Counted from the first letter of the stretch, positions 22,120 through 34,231 are shown. The stretch: 64,000 bases of DNA from Perilla frutescens (GCA_026008535.1 BRKX01000007.1:60005001-60069000); one strand, 5' to 3'. Numbers and translations are program-made. Notes: generated by a model from the letters alone, not told the origin.

Positions 22120-22985
22120 TGTTAGGCCCTGGAGGACGAGTAAGTAAGAATTATATTGTCGCATCTGGTGCCATTGAATTGAAGAACTGCACTAGAGCAG
22201 AATATTTGAAGAACTGATCGGCGTTCTAGTGCCTGAATTTGGGAAACAACGTCTCCGGAAGTTTGTGTGCACAATGTGCTGCTAGTCTTGGCATCACCTC
22301 GAAGGAAAAGAGCTGCAAAATAAGGGAGAATCCACAGATGTCCGTCGAAGGTCTCGATGAGGTGTGCCTCAGTCGAGCGATATTCCCGCGGGCTGAATGT
22401 GTCCAACGAACCAGGAACTGATAAGCAACCTTCCCCTAGGGAAACCTGTTGAAACTGTAATAGTCATCAATCAGGTGTAGGTACTTGATCTCAATCATTT
22501 TTGACAGTTGGTCTCTATTCAAAAGTAGACCGAAGACGATATGGGGCATGGCCAATTTCAAAACCAAGCTGCCACCACCCTAGTGAATGGAGCTGTAATT
22601 GTCGAACGCTTGCTTAATGTGAGAAGCTTTCATGTAACAATTGCTCAGGAAATATCTCTGTACATGTCCGACGATGCTGGTGGTTCCCCACCTCATTGAA
22701 TCGCAAACTACTCAGGTAATAGAATTCCTAAGGACCTAATTCAACACACCTGCCATTGATCGAAAAACACAAATGATTGTTGACCTCAGACTCGGGCTCA
22801 AGGGTATTCAGCAGCAAGTAAAGGAGTTGCCCTTGAGCTTGAATATCAGGCATATCCATGAGATGTCCGAAGCATGTCTACCGAAATGCTTTGATATTTT
22901 TCCAATTGAGATGGCCACGCACTTGGTTAATGACTTCATTAAAATTCCCCCTCACAGAAATTTGGTCGCCTACAAATACATAATA
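22120..22985 (-). pseudogene. DUF1985 domain remnant
   Basis: In minus frames: QISVRGNFNEVINQVRGHLN, TCFGHLMDMPDIQAQGQLLY, NHLCFSINGR, GGGSLVLKLAMPHIVFGLLL, IEIKYLHLIDDYYSFNRFP and DICGFSLILQLFSFEVMPRL. These fit the DUF1985 pattern: an FR.TCFGHLLD start, a lone Phe-x-Ile/Val-Asn/x-Gly segment, then a L..ID...FN..PWG-type block and a GF..ALQ.W.YE..P end. Frameshifts and stops separate the pieces. The open frame at 22406-22122 in another phase is a shadow. The role of DUF1985 is unknown. Confidence 0.62.
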
Positions 22986-23570
22986 TCAGTTAACTGAAAG
23001 TGAAAATGCTCAGCATCGCGTAAAACCTTTCGGAGACATAAATATCATAAAAACATAGTCACTTTCAACAAGATATGAATGTACATGTACTCCCACAAAG
23101 TAATGCAAGGATCATAATTAACATGGTGAAATGAAGCCCAGGTTTACATGTACCACAACAACAATTGATGGCATTAAATGAAACACGACAATATGAAGCC
23201 ATTAAACTGAAAATGGAAGCTATTATCATAGACTACACATTCTACAATTTGCAAACAACAAAGAAATGTAGATAAACAGCATACCCTGCCCCAAAGGCCG
23301 AGCCTTTAAGATAATATCAAATCGACGGCAAAATAATGGAGAGCAATGACTCCAGCACTAATACAAGTTCAGAAACAAAGCAAGTGTTACCAAATTCCAA
23401 GTTAATGTTCATCTACAGACGACTTTCTAAGCAAAACTCTAATCCTGCGCAAGCATGTATAACTCGTAAACCCGCACACAATTAAGTGCAAATAATGCTC
23501 CGTACATCACAAATGAGAAAGATTTCATAGATAAACTTAAAAATTGAAAACAGGGACTAACCCCTGACAT
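22986..23570. other. Probable intron or 5' spacer of the DUF1985-Ulp1 gene
   Basis: AT-rich, between the first DUF1985 block and the candidate first exon at 23649-23571. That exon is followed, on the minus strand, by a good donor (GG then GTTAGT). No domain recognised; the open frame at 23738-23439 is low complexity. Confidence 0.4.
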
Positions 23571-23649
23571 GGGCTCTTGGGTGTGCCCTTCTTCGCAAGG
23601 ACGCTGCTGCCTCAGCCTCTGATGCCACATTTCCGCGACGACCCGACAT

Positions 23650-25029
23650 AATCTAACACTATGATTTACAAATAATGAAGAGTGTTGAAATGAAAATCTT
23701 AGAAAGTTTAAGAAAAAAATTAAAAAAAGAATGCTCAAATGTGATGAAGAAGGAAGGATATCCGTTTTATAAACATACCTCCTACCTTCGCAACAGATTC
23801 GATGGGTATTCGACTACACAATTTCCGGACGACAGTTGTAACCCCTCCGGTGAAGATTTTTGAAAAAATTTGGCATCTGTTCATAACGAAAATGTTTGGT
23901 TTTGAGGAAATTTACCCGCGCGCGGTTCTCGATGCTTAAAGTGACTTTATTTTCGGTATAATATTTTAATTATATTTTCTACACAATTAAATAGAACTCA
24001 TAATAAATTTAAATATATCCAGATTTTACAACTAATCTACTCCACCGATATCAATTTTGCACATAAAATTTATATAAATCCGATAAAAAAATTTGCCTAT
24101 GAAGAAGAAGCCCTGAAATTACATAAATTAACGTTGCCGACATATGTCTCGACACGTAAAATTACTTAATTTTAAAAGGAGTGACATTAACTCGCATATT
24201 TGTAGATTTTAAGTTTGCCACCAATATTCAAAAAAATTAACATACGGATAAATTATTTCATTTCATTGAGATATAATTATTAAAAAATTGTTAATGATTA
24301 CACATCCAGACTTCTATTTTAAAATTCTGATGTCATTTTCTACATTAATAAATATTGATAATAATAATAGTATTTTTGCCGATAACAAATACGTCTTAAT
24401 GAAAACAAAATCACCATTGCCGACATCCGTGCTGACTAGTCAAATATACGTACTTCAGAGATTTTCTTGAGAAAGAACAAGGTACACACTTGTATTCGAC
24501 AATTCTTTTTATTCCCTTAAAAACTAATTAACACAAACAAGTCAATTGTTCATATATACCATTCAGATTAACATATTTTAAATTAAAATTCGAATCCGAA
24601 TATAATTTACTAATGGAACTTAAAATGACAATAAATCAAATAAAATGTGCCATTACACTGTTCATCAAAAAGCTATACATTGGTAAGGTAAAAAGTTATA
24701 CTCGAGTACTGTGCACCTAATGATGGAGGAAAAGTGTCCCAATAGCTAAAAGAGGCGTATTGGAGCAAAAAGACGCCGTATTTTCCTCGACTTTGCCGAT
24801 TTATTTTAATTCAGCGTATTCCCCCCACCCCCCCGAGCCACGTGTCAGCATCGTAATGGGCCGGGGTAATGCCCGAGGAGGAGCATAGAATTTTCCAATT
24901 GGAGCGGGAGTCACTTTTGGGCTCCCCACCCGGACGATGATATAGTTCCATTTTGTTGATATATACATGTTGGGTATCCACCTCAATCCCTCACCCGTTA
25001 GGGTGTTCTTCCAAAAAAAAAAGGTAAAA
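23650..25029. other. AT-rich spacer without a recognisable gene
   Basis: Mostly AT-rich. Two similar words, TTGCCGACATATG at 24134 and TTGCCGACATCCG at 24417, recur about 283 bases apart. 24780-25020 is GC-richer, with a C-run (24821-24834). The minus ORF there (25037-24801) has no known domain. Possible end of a larger element, but no inverted repeat partner was found. Confidence 0.4.
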
Positions 25030-25141
25030 ACTTGCATGCACTAAATGCATATAAGATTATATCAGAAGGTCAATGTTTTTGACAGGTTCAAACATGGGCA
25101 AACGTGTGTTGACCCGTAAAAAAAGAAAAATGATAAAATAG

Positions 25142-25361
25142 GTGATACTTTTTAATGATACAAATGATACTTTTTGAATTTTGAGTGATACTTTTTAGTG
25201 TTACGGTTGATACTGGTTTTTGACAGATTTTTTTTATTTATTTATTTTGGATGATACTTGTTAAGGATACAAGTGATACTTTTGGGCTTTTGAGTGATAC
25301 TTTTTAGTGTTATGGTTGATACTGATTTTAATGATTTTTTATTTATTTATTTATTTTGGCC
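25142..25361 (+). repeat. Tandem units of about 109 bp, motif GTGATACTTTT
   Basis: Units start at 25142 and 25251. A third starts at about 25361, is cut by CRM-B after a few bases and resumes at 36345. Each has GATAC words and TTTTGAGTGATACTTT, then GTTGATACT and a TTTATTTA run. The resumption across 11 kb supports the insertion boundary. Confidence 0.85.
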
Positions 25362-25363
25362 GA

Positions 25364-26591
25364 TGATGTGACCCGGGCTTTAGGAATGAACACACGTCGA
25401 CACACGTAAGGTTTTGTGACTTCTATGACTCAAATAACTAATGGAAATATGCGGATTAACAAACTAAAATAATGGAACAAACTAGAGGACTAGAACTAAA
25501 TAAAATACATAGACTTATGACACACAAAATAACACAAATCCAAACGAATTATGGGGTTGTTTTGGACGAGTTTAAGGACGGTGTTGATGGTGGTATTTGG
25601 GACGTGATTTATGGTTGAAGAAGGGATTGAGTAGATAGGATATGATAGAGCTGTAACGGACTTACGGTTTGAACAGGATAAACACGAACTTGAACACGAA
25701 GGGGCTGACTTGGAACGGACGATTGGTGATGGGTGAAAGGCGTCGATCGGCGTGGATGGTTGATGGATTGTCGATGTGAATTACAACCCGAAAGTTACCT
25801 TGAATCTCGAACGTACACAAGGCCAAATTCTTTAAGTTGATCTTCGATAGCGAGTCTCCGGCGATCCCTCGAATGTGGATGACAAATTCCCTTTGTAAAA
25901 CCTAGAATTGCTAGTTCTAAGATTATGAATTTAATATCTAAACTCACAAAGATTTAATGGGGATGAGACAATATTCAAGCAAAGCTTAATTAATCAAATA
26001 AAGTCTAAAGTAACAATGTAGCATGGATCCTCTATTTATAAACTTATAGAGAATCGAAAATAAGGTGGATAAGGGCCGAAAATTACTTGCCCAAATCAAT
26101 CTAGAACTAGACTAGGTAATTTCCTAAACTAGAATTCTATTTAAGGTAGAACTTGTAGATCTTACCTTATCTAAAATCCTAGTCAAACCTATGACTTATT
26201 AATACCGAAAATTACACCAAATTAATTAAATAAATCTGAATTGGACTATAGTCTAATTAAATAGAATAAATACTATAGTCTAAGATAAAATAACTCCTAA
26301 ATTAAATAGCATTAAGGCCGAAACTTTGGCTTTCTTCACTTCATGGCCGAAACTTCTTCAACATGCACACGTGCACAACATGATATAGTGTTCTCCATGT
26401 CTTGATCTCCAACTTCCAATGTCAACAAGGTCATCATCTTCAAGCTTCCTTGCACGCCGTCTTCTTCTTCGAGCTTCTTGCGAATTGTGGCTTGCAAATA
26501 ATCTTGCAACTTCTTAGCTCGTAGTCTTGTGATGGGTCCTTTGAATTGTAGCTCTTTATTGATTTCCTCATGGCTATGGATGTCCTCATCA
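25364..26591 (-). repeat. 3' LTR of CRM-B
   Basis: 1,228 bases, plus-strand ends TGATGTGACCCGGG and GATGTCCTCATCA. A TATA box is at 26033-26040 (minus). The pol frame runs through its first 250 bases in element sense. Confidence 0.95.
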
Positions 26592-27101
26592 TTACCCCCC
26601 TGCTGAAAAGAATTCGTCCTCGAATTTGGATCCTCATCATGGTCGAATTCATCTGCAAGAAAAGGAGATAAATCAGCTACATTAAACGTAGAAGAACACT
26701 TATACTCACCTGGGAGATCAATGCGGTATGGATTATCATTAACATGGCTCAAAACAGTGAAGGGACCATCTCCACGGGGCAACAACTTGGTTTTCCTCAA
26801 GTTCGGGAATCGGCCAGGACTCAAGTGAACCCAAACACGATCTCCGGGCTGGAATATCACATGCTTGCACCTCGTGTTGCGTGCAGTGGCAATTCTCGAG
26901 CCTTGGTGCTTAATCCGGACACGTACCTTCTCATGTATCTCTCGAATAAAATCAGCTCTCTTCATACCTTTAACACTCGTTAGATGCTCAACGGGTAAAG
27001 TAGGCAAATCAGTAGGAGTTAACGGATTAAATCCATAAACTACCTCAAAAGGAGACATGTTAGTAGAAGAATGCACAACACGATTAAAAGCAAACTCAGC
27101 A
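26336..27101 (-). pseudogene. Integrase C-terminus of CRM-B, running into the 3' LTR
   Basis: The frame from 27076 reads FEVVYGFNPLTPTDLPTLPV, FQPGDRVWVHLSPGRFPNLR, then LPRGDGPFTVLSHVNDNPYR (the GPY/F-type module), FNVADLSPFLADEFDHDEDP and FQQGGND, which is encoded by the polypurine tract. It continues inside the LTR with GPITRLRAKKLQDYLQ to a stop at 26336. So about 250 bases of LTR are coding. No canonical chromodomain is obvious in the tail. The upstream frame is cut at 27101 by the CACTA element and resumes at 30700. Confidence 0.88.
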
Positions 27102-27544
27102 CACTACAAGAAAAATGCTCATAGACTACGGTTAAAAACCGTAGTCTAAAGAATTTGAAAACCGTAGAGACAGGTGGTGTAGTCTATGGGTGTGCTTATA
27201 GACTACGGTTATAAACCGTAGTCTTAAGGCTTTAAGACTACGGTTACAAATCGTAGTTTATCGTGTGAAACCGTTGTCTTAAGAGATAACTAACTACGGT
27301 TTTGTCTATATGTACGGTCAAACACTACGGATTTTAACCGTAGTCTTTAAACCTTGAGACTACAGCTAAAATCCATAGTCAATTATATGAAACTGTTGTC
27401 TGAAGAGATAATTAATTGCGGTATTATGTTTCTAGACTACTATTAAAAAACCGTATTCTTTGATGCTTTATTACAACGGTTCTTTTGTTGTTGTTTTTGG
27501 TTTACCTGATCCATATAATAATTCAACAATATCATTTTCCACAA

Positions 27545-27585
<41 letters not shown>

Positions 27586-30500
27586 CAACAACAACAACAA
27601 CAACATTTTCAATAATAATAATAATTCCTACTGATTAAATTAACTATTCAAGTATTCAACCTAAATATAAATTATAATAATCTCTCCAAAACATCAACCA
27701 CTAACATCAATTAATTCCAAATACAAGTAATTTACAGAATATGCATCCAAAATATAAATTGTTTGTTTACAATATGCACAATTCATCATGTCACTTGCAC
27801 CAACTGTAATTCTACGATTTTTTTCATCCTCATATGTTCTAGGAAGTATTAACACTAAAGTGAGTCCACCAGCTTCAACTATATTTTCCTGATTTGCTTT
27901 TGTATTGCTTCTCATGCAATGTCAAAAATATCAAGTCATTACAATAAGAAATAATTTACATCATGATAACCAAGTGTTGCATTAATAAGAATATTTAAAA
28001 CTATATGATGTTGTTCCAACATCTTGTTGTAAATATATATTTATCAGTCATTACTAGTCATACAAAATTCTTGTAAAACAAGACATCTCTAGTAGAATGA
28101 AATATAGAAAAATCTGACTATATCAAAATGATGAACTTCTTTGCAGATGTAGTTGTTAATTAGTATATCAGAAAGTCATTCATCATTCCACATTGATGCA
28201 TATAAAAGTGAAAGTTAAGTACCTAATGCAGCTAAGTTGGCCACCACTTTTTACTGTATTCCATTCAGTTGAATTGCTCAAACAAAATGACTTAGATAAA
28301 GGATTCTAACAAGATAATGTATTGAGCAAACACAAACCAGAACATACTATTTCATCACTAACAAACCCATTGAATCTCTTACCTGTACCAAATAAATGTA
28401 AGCACTTCAAAACTAGAGCAGAATATATATAGCGGCATCATAGGCTAAACAAAACATAATATATGAAGACTAACCTCAGGTTCCAAACCCACTATTCAAA
28501 ACTACGAGAATTGACACTTTCTTGGTTTGTGTGTAATCTATGAGAACTAACCTTTTCTTGTCAATATCAAGGATGTCACTTCTTTTAACCTGCACGAAAT
28601 AAGCAATAAAAATTACAAACTACCAATAAAACAACCAAAAAGATCATGTATCCAAGGCATGAGTGCACATAAAAAGCAATTGACTCCTTAATATCGGAAT
28701 TCTGTCAGGGTACTTCTCTCTGATACAAGCAGCTTCAGCCTGTCGACTCTTTGCAATATGTAAAACACTGCTTAAATATCTATTACCCAGAAAACTAACC
28801 TCAGGGTCCAAACCCATTGTTCAAAACTTCTCTACAATAAAGCAAGAAAATAATTCTTCAAGAAAGTATCAGATTTTGAAGAAGTCTTGTTTGTTTTAGA
28901 AGCTTGCTCAGATATTACCACAATCTGAAACAATGTAATTCAATAATCTAGTTCAAATGCTAATAGAAAATTCCTCTGACTTGAGCAGTTACCGACGTTC
29001 TAAAACCCATAATAACGCATCTCAATAAAAAGAAAATATAGAGCACAATTTGGTCATGGATACAGTTTTATCATTGTTTTCACTCTTGGCTGCAAATTGA
29101 AAATGCAACATATTCTATTCAGCATTTAAAATAAATCTTCTCTTCCAAATTAACTTATAATAGATAATTGTATAGTCTTAGCAAATTCTGCATAAAAATG
29201 CATACGACGTTGAGAGGGCAAACACTAATATCTAAAAACAGCACAATTTCGCATAGATTCTATAAATCTAGTCTCACAAGTACGAAAATATAGAAAGGAA
29301 GAAAATAGTAATACCTGAAAGTCTAGACTAGGAAATGCAATTGATTTTATTTCTTGATTGCAACCAAGAAAATGAAACAAAATTAGTATAAGGCATCACT
29401 GGCATTGGTTTTTCCTTAGAATATTGTTAGATTTCTTGCTTGCATCCTCAAACAAACAGTGGACCCTGTCTTATCAACCTAATCAAACAAATGCCATTCA
29501 ATTCCACAATGTTAAAGAACTATTTTTAATCTGGAAAAAAGTTAAGAAAATTATTGTTGACAGTAGTTTTTAACAAATTCAAATGTGGTAAAACTTCTCA
29601 TTCAAAATTAACTACCATTATTTGTTTCCAATTTTTCTACATTCTCCAAAAGAGCCATTATTATTTCTTTCGTAATTAAATTCCAATCAAGCTATTACAA
29701 AAAAAAAGTAAATCATGGTTAAATTTTTATTTGGGTTGGTATAACTTTAAATAATTAAAAATCTATGAGACATACAAAATGAAGATAATTAAATTACCAA
29801 GTGGACGTAGAAATTAGAAGTCAAGGAAACAAGTGCAAAATGTTTCAGATGTTATAAGATGAAATTCATCATCCAAAACAGCAAAATTGTTCACACAATT
29901 AAAATAATAATATTAGAAAAATTATAAGAAATTTCGTGTAAACACTAAAAGAATTTGCAACATTCACCTCAACAGCAGTATCAAAAGTCAAAAGCATAAG
30001 AATAGGTGAGCTAAGTGTTGGAGCAATGACTCCTATTCTTTCACGAGCCCTCTGATGTAAAACCTCCAACTTCAAAATTATTAACTCTAATCTGCACCAA
30101 AATCAAACTAGTTCAGCCAAAATGAGTTCATAAAGTACGGTCGAAACGACCACCTCAACGTTCGTAGTCAAAACAACCATATCAATGATTAATTGGGGCT
30201 CTGGAGAGAAAAGAAGAGCTGCAGAAATTGAGAGAGGAAAGAAAAGCCGTGGCCGGAGATTCTGTAAAATTAGAGAAGGTCGAAGATGGTAAGTGATGTG
30301 AGAGAAGAGGTAGGGTTCGTGTTTCGTGAGGAAGAACGATGGTGTGAGGCGGCGGAAACAAATTCAGAGTGTTTGAAATCAAATTGGGACTAGGGCTACA
30401 CTTAAATTATGTCTATTTTTTAATTTTTTAAGCACAGCCTACGGATCTAAAACTATCGTAGTCTTAAGAAACTAGAGGCATGCGCATAAACTACGGTTTT

Positions 30501-30696
30501 CAAATTAACGTAGTCTTAAGAAACCAAATACACGTACATAGACTACGGTATTTTGAAAAACCACTGTCTTAAGGAACGAAGACACGCACATAGACTACGG
30601 TTTTTAAAAAAACCGTAGTGTAAAACTAATAGACTACGGTTTTTTTAAAAAATCATAGTCTAGATAGTGTAGTCTATGAGCGTTTTTCTTGTAGTG
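27102..30696. mobile_element. Non-autonomous CACTA (En/Spm-type) DNA transposon
   Basis: The ends are CACTACAAGAAAAA at 27102 and its inverse at 30696. The terminal inverted repeat extends to 28 bases with one mismatch. The 3-bp duplication GCA is at 27099-27101 and 30697-30699, and the interrupted integrase frame resumes on both sides. Arrays of palindromic units of the type AGACTACGGTT...AACCGTAGTCT fill about 27122-27440 and 30425-30670, the usual subterminal binding sites of CACTA transposase. The core (27.5-30.4 kb) has no transposase frame; short ORFs there have no known domain. A related direct repeat (CTAACCTCAG...CCAAACCC) is at 28470 and 28795. Confidence 0.95.
27545..27605 (+). repeat. 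Microsatellite (AAT)n then (AAC)n
   Basis: About 12 AAT units pass directly into about eight AAC units, inside the CACTA element just after its left subterminal repeats. Confidence 0.95.
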
Positions 30697-30699
30697 GCA

Positions 30700-31779
30700 T
30701 ATGGTAAACATTCTTCCCATGACTTCAAGTTGTTCTTAATTAGAGACCTAAGTAAAGCTCCTAATGTACGATTCACAACCTCAGTTTGACCATCGGTTTG
30801 TGGATGACATGCAGTAGAAAACAATAACTTAGTACCTAATTTTCCCTACAAAACACGCCAAAAATGTCCTAAAAACTTAGAATCCCTATCACTAACAATA
30901 GTACGAGGAATTCCATGTAAACGAACAACATGAACAAAGAACAAGTTGGCAATGTAAACAACATTATCAGTATTCCTACATGCAATGAAATGAGCCATTT
31001 TGGAAAACCTATCAACTACAATAAACACAGAATCCTTACCCGACCTAGATCTAGGCAATCCTAAGATGAAATCCATAGAAATATCGATCCAAGGAACTGA
31101 AGGGGCGGGTAGGGGCGTGTATAGTCCAAAAGGGTGTGAAGTGGATTTAGCTTGACGACAAGTAATGCAACGACTACACACATTCTCTACATACTTATGC
31201 ATATGCGGCCAAAAGAAGTGTTCATGCAGCAAGTTCAATGTCTTATGCACACCAAAGTGACCCATTAAACCTCCCGCATGCGATTCTAACACTAATAGCT
31301 CACGCATAGAACAATCAGGAATGCATAACTTCGACTCTTTGAACAGAAAACCATCATTCATATAAAAACCATCAAGGGACCTAGGTTTCGAACTACATGA
31401 GGCATATATGGGGTTGAAATAAGCATCATGCGTGTACAATGACTTAATGGACTCAAAACCTAGCATCTTAGCATGCATTAAGTTCAAAAGAGCGTACCTT
31501 CTTGATAGAGCATCGGTGACGACATTATCTTCGCCTTTCTTGTACTTGATAACATATGGGAAAGACTCGATGAACTTGACCCATCTCGCATGTCTCTTGT
31601 TCAGATTGTTTTGCCCTTTCAAGGGCTTCAAGCTTTCATGATCCGTGTGGATGATGAACTCCTTAGGCCAGAGATAGTGCTGCCATGTGTCCAACGCACG
31701 CTTCAAAGCGTAGAGCTCTTTATCGTACGTGGAATACCTAAGGGAGGCGCCATTTAACTTCTCACTGAAGTATGCAATG
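30700..31779 (-). pseudogene. RNase H (C-terminal) and integrase of CRM-B
   Basis: From 31779: AYFSEKLNGA, YDKELYALKRALDTWQHYLW, IIHTDHESLKPLKGQNNLNK (RNase H acids), EDNVVTDALSRRYALLNLMH, the zinc-binding region (GLMGHFGVHKTLNLLHEHFF, CSRCITC) and the core SMDFILGLPRSRSGKDSVF and SDRDSKFLGHFWRVL. A TAG ends this frame at 30846. Beyond it CHPQTDGQTEVVNRT is readable with the catalytic Glu, up to the CACTA border. The N-terminal half of RNase H and most of RT are deleted. Confidence 0.88.
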
Positions 31780-32204
31780 GGTCATTTTTCTATTATCTTG
31801 TTGATGGCGCGGCAATCCATGCACATCCTCCATTCGTTGTTCTTCTTTAGCACTAGGATGACTGGAACTGCACAAGGGCTCATCGACTCTCGGATTTGCT
31901 TCTTCTCTAGCAACTCCTTCACTTGACAGTCGATCTCCTTCGTCTCCTTCGGTGAGGTGCGGTACGTTGGTCGGTTGGGCAAGACGGCGCCGAGTACGAA
32001 GTCGATCTGGTGCTCGATCCCACGAACTGGAGGTAATCCACTTGGAATCTCTTCCGGGAATACGTCCGCGAACTCCTCCATAAGTGGCTGCGCATCACAA
32101 GGTAAAGAAACACCATTAGTAGCACTGTCCTTATAAGATAAAAGTAAGAAAGGTAAACCTGCTTTTAGTGCTTTCTCTACGCCTTTAACTGAGATGAACA
32201 GGGA
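31780..32204 (-). pseudogene. RT N-terminal fragment of CRM-B, palm deleted
   Basis: The frame gives MEEFADVFPEEIPSGLPPVR, IRESMSPCAVPVILVLKKNN and MCMDCRAINKI, then breaks at about 31785 and is joined directly to AYFSEKLNGA of RNase H. CRM-C has about 750 extra bases here, including YFDDIL and the first RNase H Asp. This copy therefore could not encode RT. Confidence 0.88.
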
Positions 32205-32850
32205 TCAATTCTTCTCTTTGCTTGGGGCTGATCCGGATGCATTTCCATGAGCTAAGGAATCATTGGAAGGCGTCTTAGGGGCTGCATTGGTTGAAGAAGA
32301 GGTAGAACTCGGCGGTGAAGGGATGGCCGAATTGGTTCGGACGGCGTTTACAACTTGTTTGGCCCGTTCTTGTTTGAATCTCTCTTGTATCCTTTCTTGA
32401 TCCTCTGCAATAGCTTTAGGAGTGAGTGTCTTGAGTATAGTAGTTCGGCCATCTCTAGTGATCGAGTATGTGTTGGCCAAACCATCGTGAACCGCTTTTC
32501 TGTCGAATTGCCACGGTCTTCCTAAAAGTATGTGGGCTGCTTCCATGGGGATAACATCACACAAAACAGTGTCAGAATAACGACCTTTAGTAAAAGAAAC
32601 GTGTACCTGAACTGTCACACGAATTGATCCGCGATCTGTGAGCCACTACAGCTTGTATGGCTTCGGATTCTTTGTTGTGGTGAGAGCGAGCTTATCAACG
32701 GCATACTGACTGATTGCATTGATCACGCTCCCACTGTCTATAATCATCGCACATGTCTGATCTTTGATGGCAACTCGAGTGTAGAAGATGTTCTCTCGCT
32801 GCGTTTGTTCTTCATCTTCACGATTGATGTTCAGGCTGCGGATTGAATCT
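32205..32850 (-). pseudogene. Protease and linker of CRM-B
   Basis: Minus frames carry AMIIDSGSVIN (DSG catalytic site, about 32740) and, in the open stretch from 32618, VQVHVSFTKGRYSDTVLCDV and AAHILLGRPWQFDRKAVHDG. It is followed by a Ser/Pro/Ala-rich linker. One TAG falls in the Gln of the family's YKLQWL motif at about 32650. Confidence 0.82.
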
Positions 32851-34231
32851 AGACTGACATGAGGTAACTCGGGTTCCTCATCATCTGGCTCGACTTTAGG
32901 GACGTCGACTGCTTCAGGGGCAGCGGCCTGAGGCTCTCTTTCATCTTCACTGGCTGATTCAAGTCCATTCTGTTCATTGAGGAACAGAACACGCCGGTTT
33001 GGATACTGGTTCTGAAAATGACCCCAACATTGGCATTTATGACACTGGATGTCACAGGCTCAACTAGGGGCTGAATTCAGTGTTGGATTGGGCTGATTGG
33101 GCCGTTAGAATGGTGGCCTTGGCGGAGACTCGGGTCTACGGCTTGCTTGCGGTGTAGAACGGTCGAAACGCCGTTCCGGGGGTCCGGATTGACCTCAGGG
33201 TCGTGTAGACTCAGTAGATGGGGTAGAAGATGATGTGGAAGGTGTACCTTTACTCCAAGAATGGCAAGTAGGGGCTGAAGTCTGACTGGATCGACGGCGG
33301 CCTTCTCGCAGCTGCTTTTCCACAATTGATGCGTACTGCACCATCCTCTCTATGCTGGTGAATTCTTTGAGTTCTACTTCACATGCAATATCGGGATTCA
33401 TACCTTCAATGTACCGAATGATGGTAGCATTTAAGGTCTCCTCCTTCCTGACTCGGTTCAAGGCAGTCTCGAGCTCTTTATAGTACTCTTCAATGGAATG
33501 GGTGTCTTGTTTGATCCGGTTGAGCTTCTTCTCAAGCTTTCTTTCATAGTGGACTGGAATGAAGCGTCCACGCATGAATCCTTTCATCTCTTCCCAATTG
33601 TCGATGGGTGGATTTCGATTCCTTCGTCTTCTTTCTTGCTGCATCTCCCACCAAGTGGCTGCGTAGCCTCTGAACTCCAAATATGCTAATTGCACCTTTT
33701 TAGCTTCTGAGAAGTCATAGCATGCGAAAATCTTCTCTACCTTATGTTCCCAATCTAGGTAGACATCGGGATCGTGAAGGCCTTCAAACTCCGGGATGCT
33801 CGTTTTGATGTTGTTGAGCTTTCGGTCTTCTCCATAATCATCATTGTGGTTCCCACGCCTCTGGCGGCGCCCATAATCTGGAGTATCATCTCCGGCATCT
33901 GTATTCTCATCAAAGTACTCCTCTTCTGGCTCGTTTTGATGCGTAGGCGCCTATTGGGTCTTCCAATGGCTTGAGGAAAGACTGGCGTCATTTTAGTGCA
34001 TTCAAGGGCATGCACTAAATCATCAATCTTGTCGGATAGAGCTTGGTGTTGTCTTTGAACGTGTTTGGACAGCGCTTCAAAGTGATACTTAGGATCCCAC
34101 GGTGCGGGTGGATCTGAGGAAGACTCCATGGGTGCTTTGGATGGATCTTTGGATGGGTCCAAAGGTAGCAAGGTCGACTAGGGGTCGACTGGAGGTATAG
34201 AGGATGACTCGGAGCGGGTTCCTTTCTTCAT
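32851..34231 (-). pseudogene. Gag of CRM-B
   Basis: The likely start is ATG at 34231 (MKKGTRSESSSIPPVDP, then TAG). A second frame from 34171 gives DPKYHFEALSKHVQRQHQAL (helical N-terminus). The gag core at 33695-33195 reads MQLAYLEFRGYAATWWEMQQ, NWEEMKGFMRGRFIPVHYER and NATIIRYIEGMNPDIACEVE. A CX2CX4HX4C-type zinc knuckle region lies at about 33000-33060. Frameshifts separate the parts. Confidence 0.85.

Larger units (their letters stand above)
15871..23649 (-). pseudogene. DUF1985 plus Ulp1 (C48) protease gene, decayed, split by two solo LTRs
   Basis: The minus-strand remnants are collinear with plant DUF1985-Ulp1 proteins found in transposons. They are: a candidate first exon at 23649 (MSGRRGNVASEAEAAASLRR), DUF1985 (22985-22120), an acidic/Ser-rich linker with a short coiled coil and a basic patch (22044-20666), and the Ulp1 catalytic part (18925-18493, continuing 16201-15871). 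Solo LTRs at 18926-20358 and 16202-18492 interrupt it. Several internal introns are likely. Ulp1-like enzymes cut SUMO-type modifiers; this copy cannot, see the catalytic-region entry. The exon model is approximate. Confidence 0.68.

Noticed and set aside
24134..24430. Paired TTGCCGACAT words as a terminal repeat of the Ulp1-containing element
   Set aside because: Only 10-13 bases, direct not inverted, and no partner near the FAR1-like end, which is outside the window.
24801..25037. 78-codon minus ORF in the GC-richer part before the 109-bp repeats
   Set aside because: No domain, no neighbour context, and it begins in an A-run; probably repeat-derived noise.
26336..27076. A chromodomain at the end of CRM-B pol
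   Set aside because: The tail after the GPY/F-type module is acidic then GPITR.RAKKLQ-like; I cannot see the aromatic cage pattern of a canonical chromodomain.
27694..30382. Short ORFs inside the CACTA element as transposase
   Set aside because: They are 60-75 codons long, lack TNPD/TNPA-type features and are not linked; the element is treated as non-autonomous.
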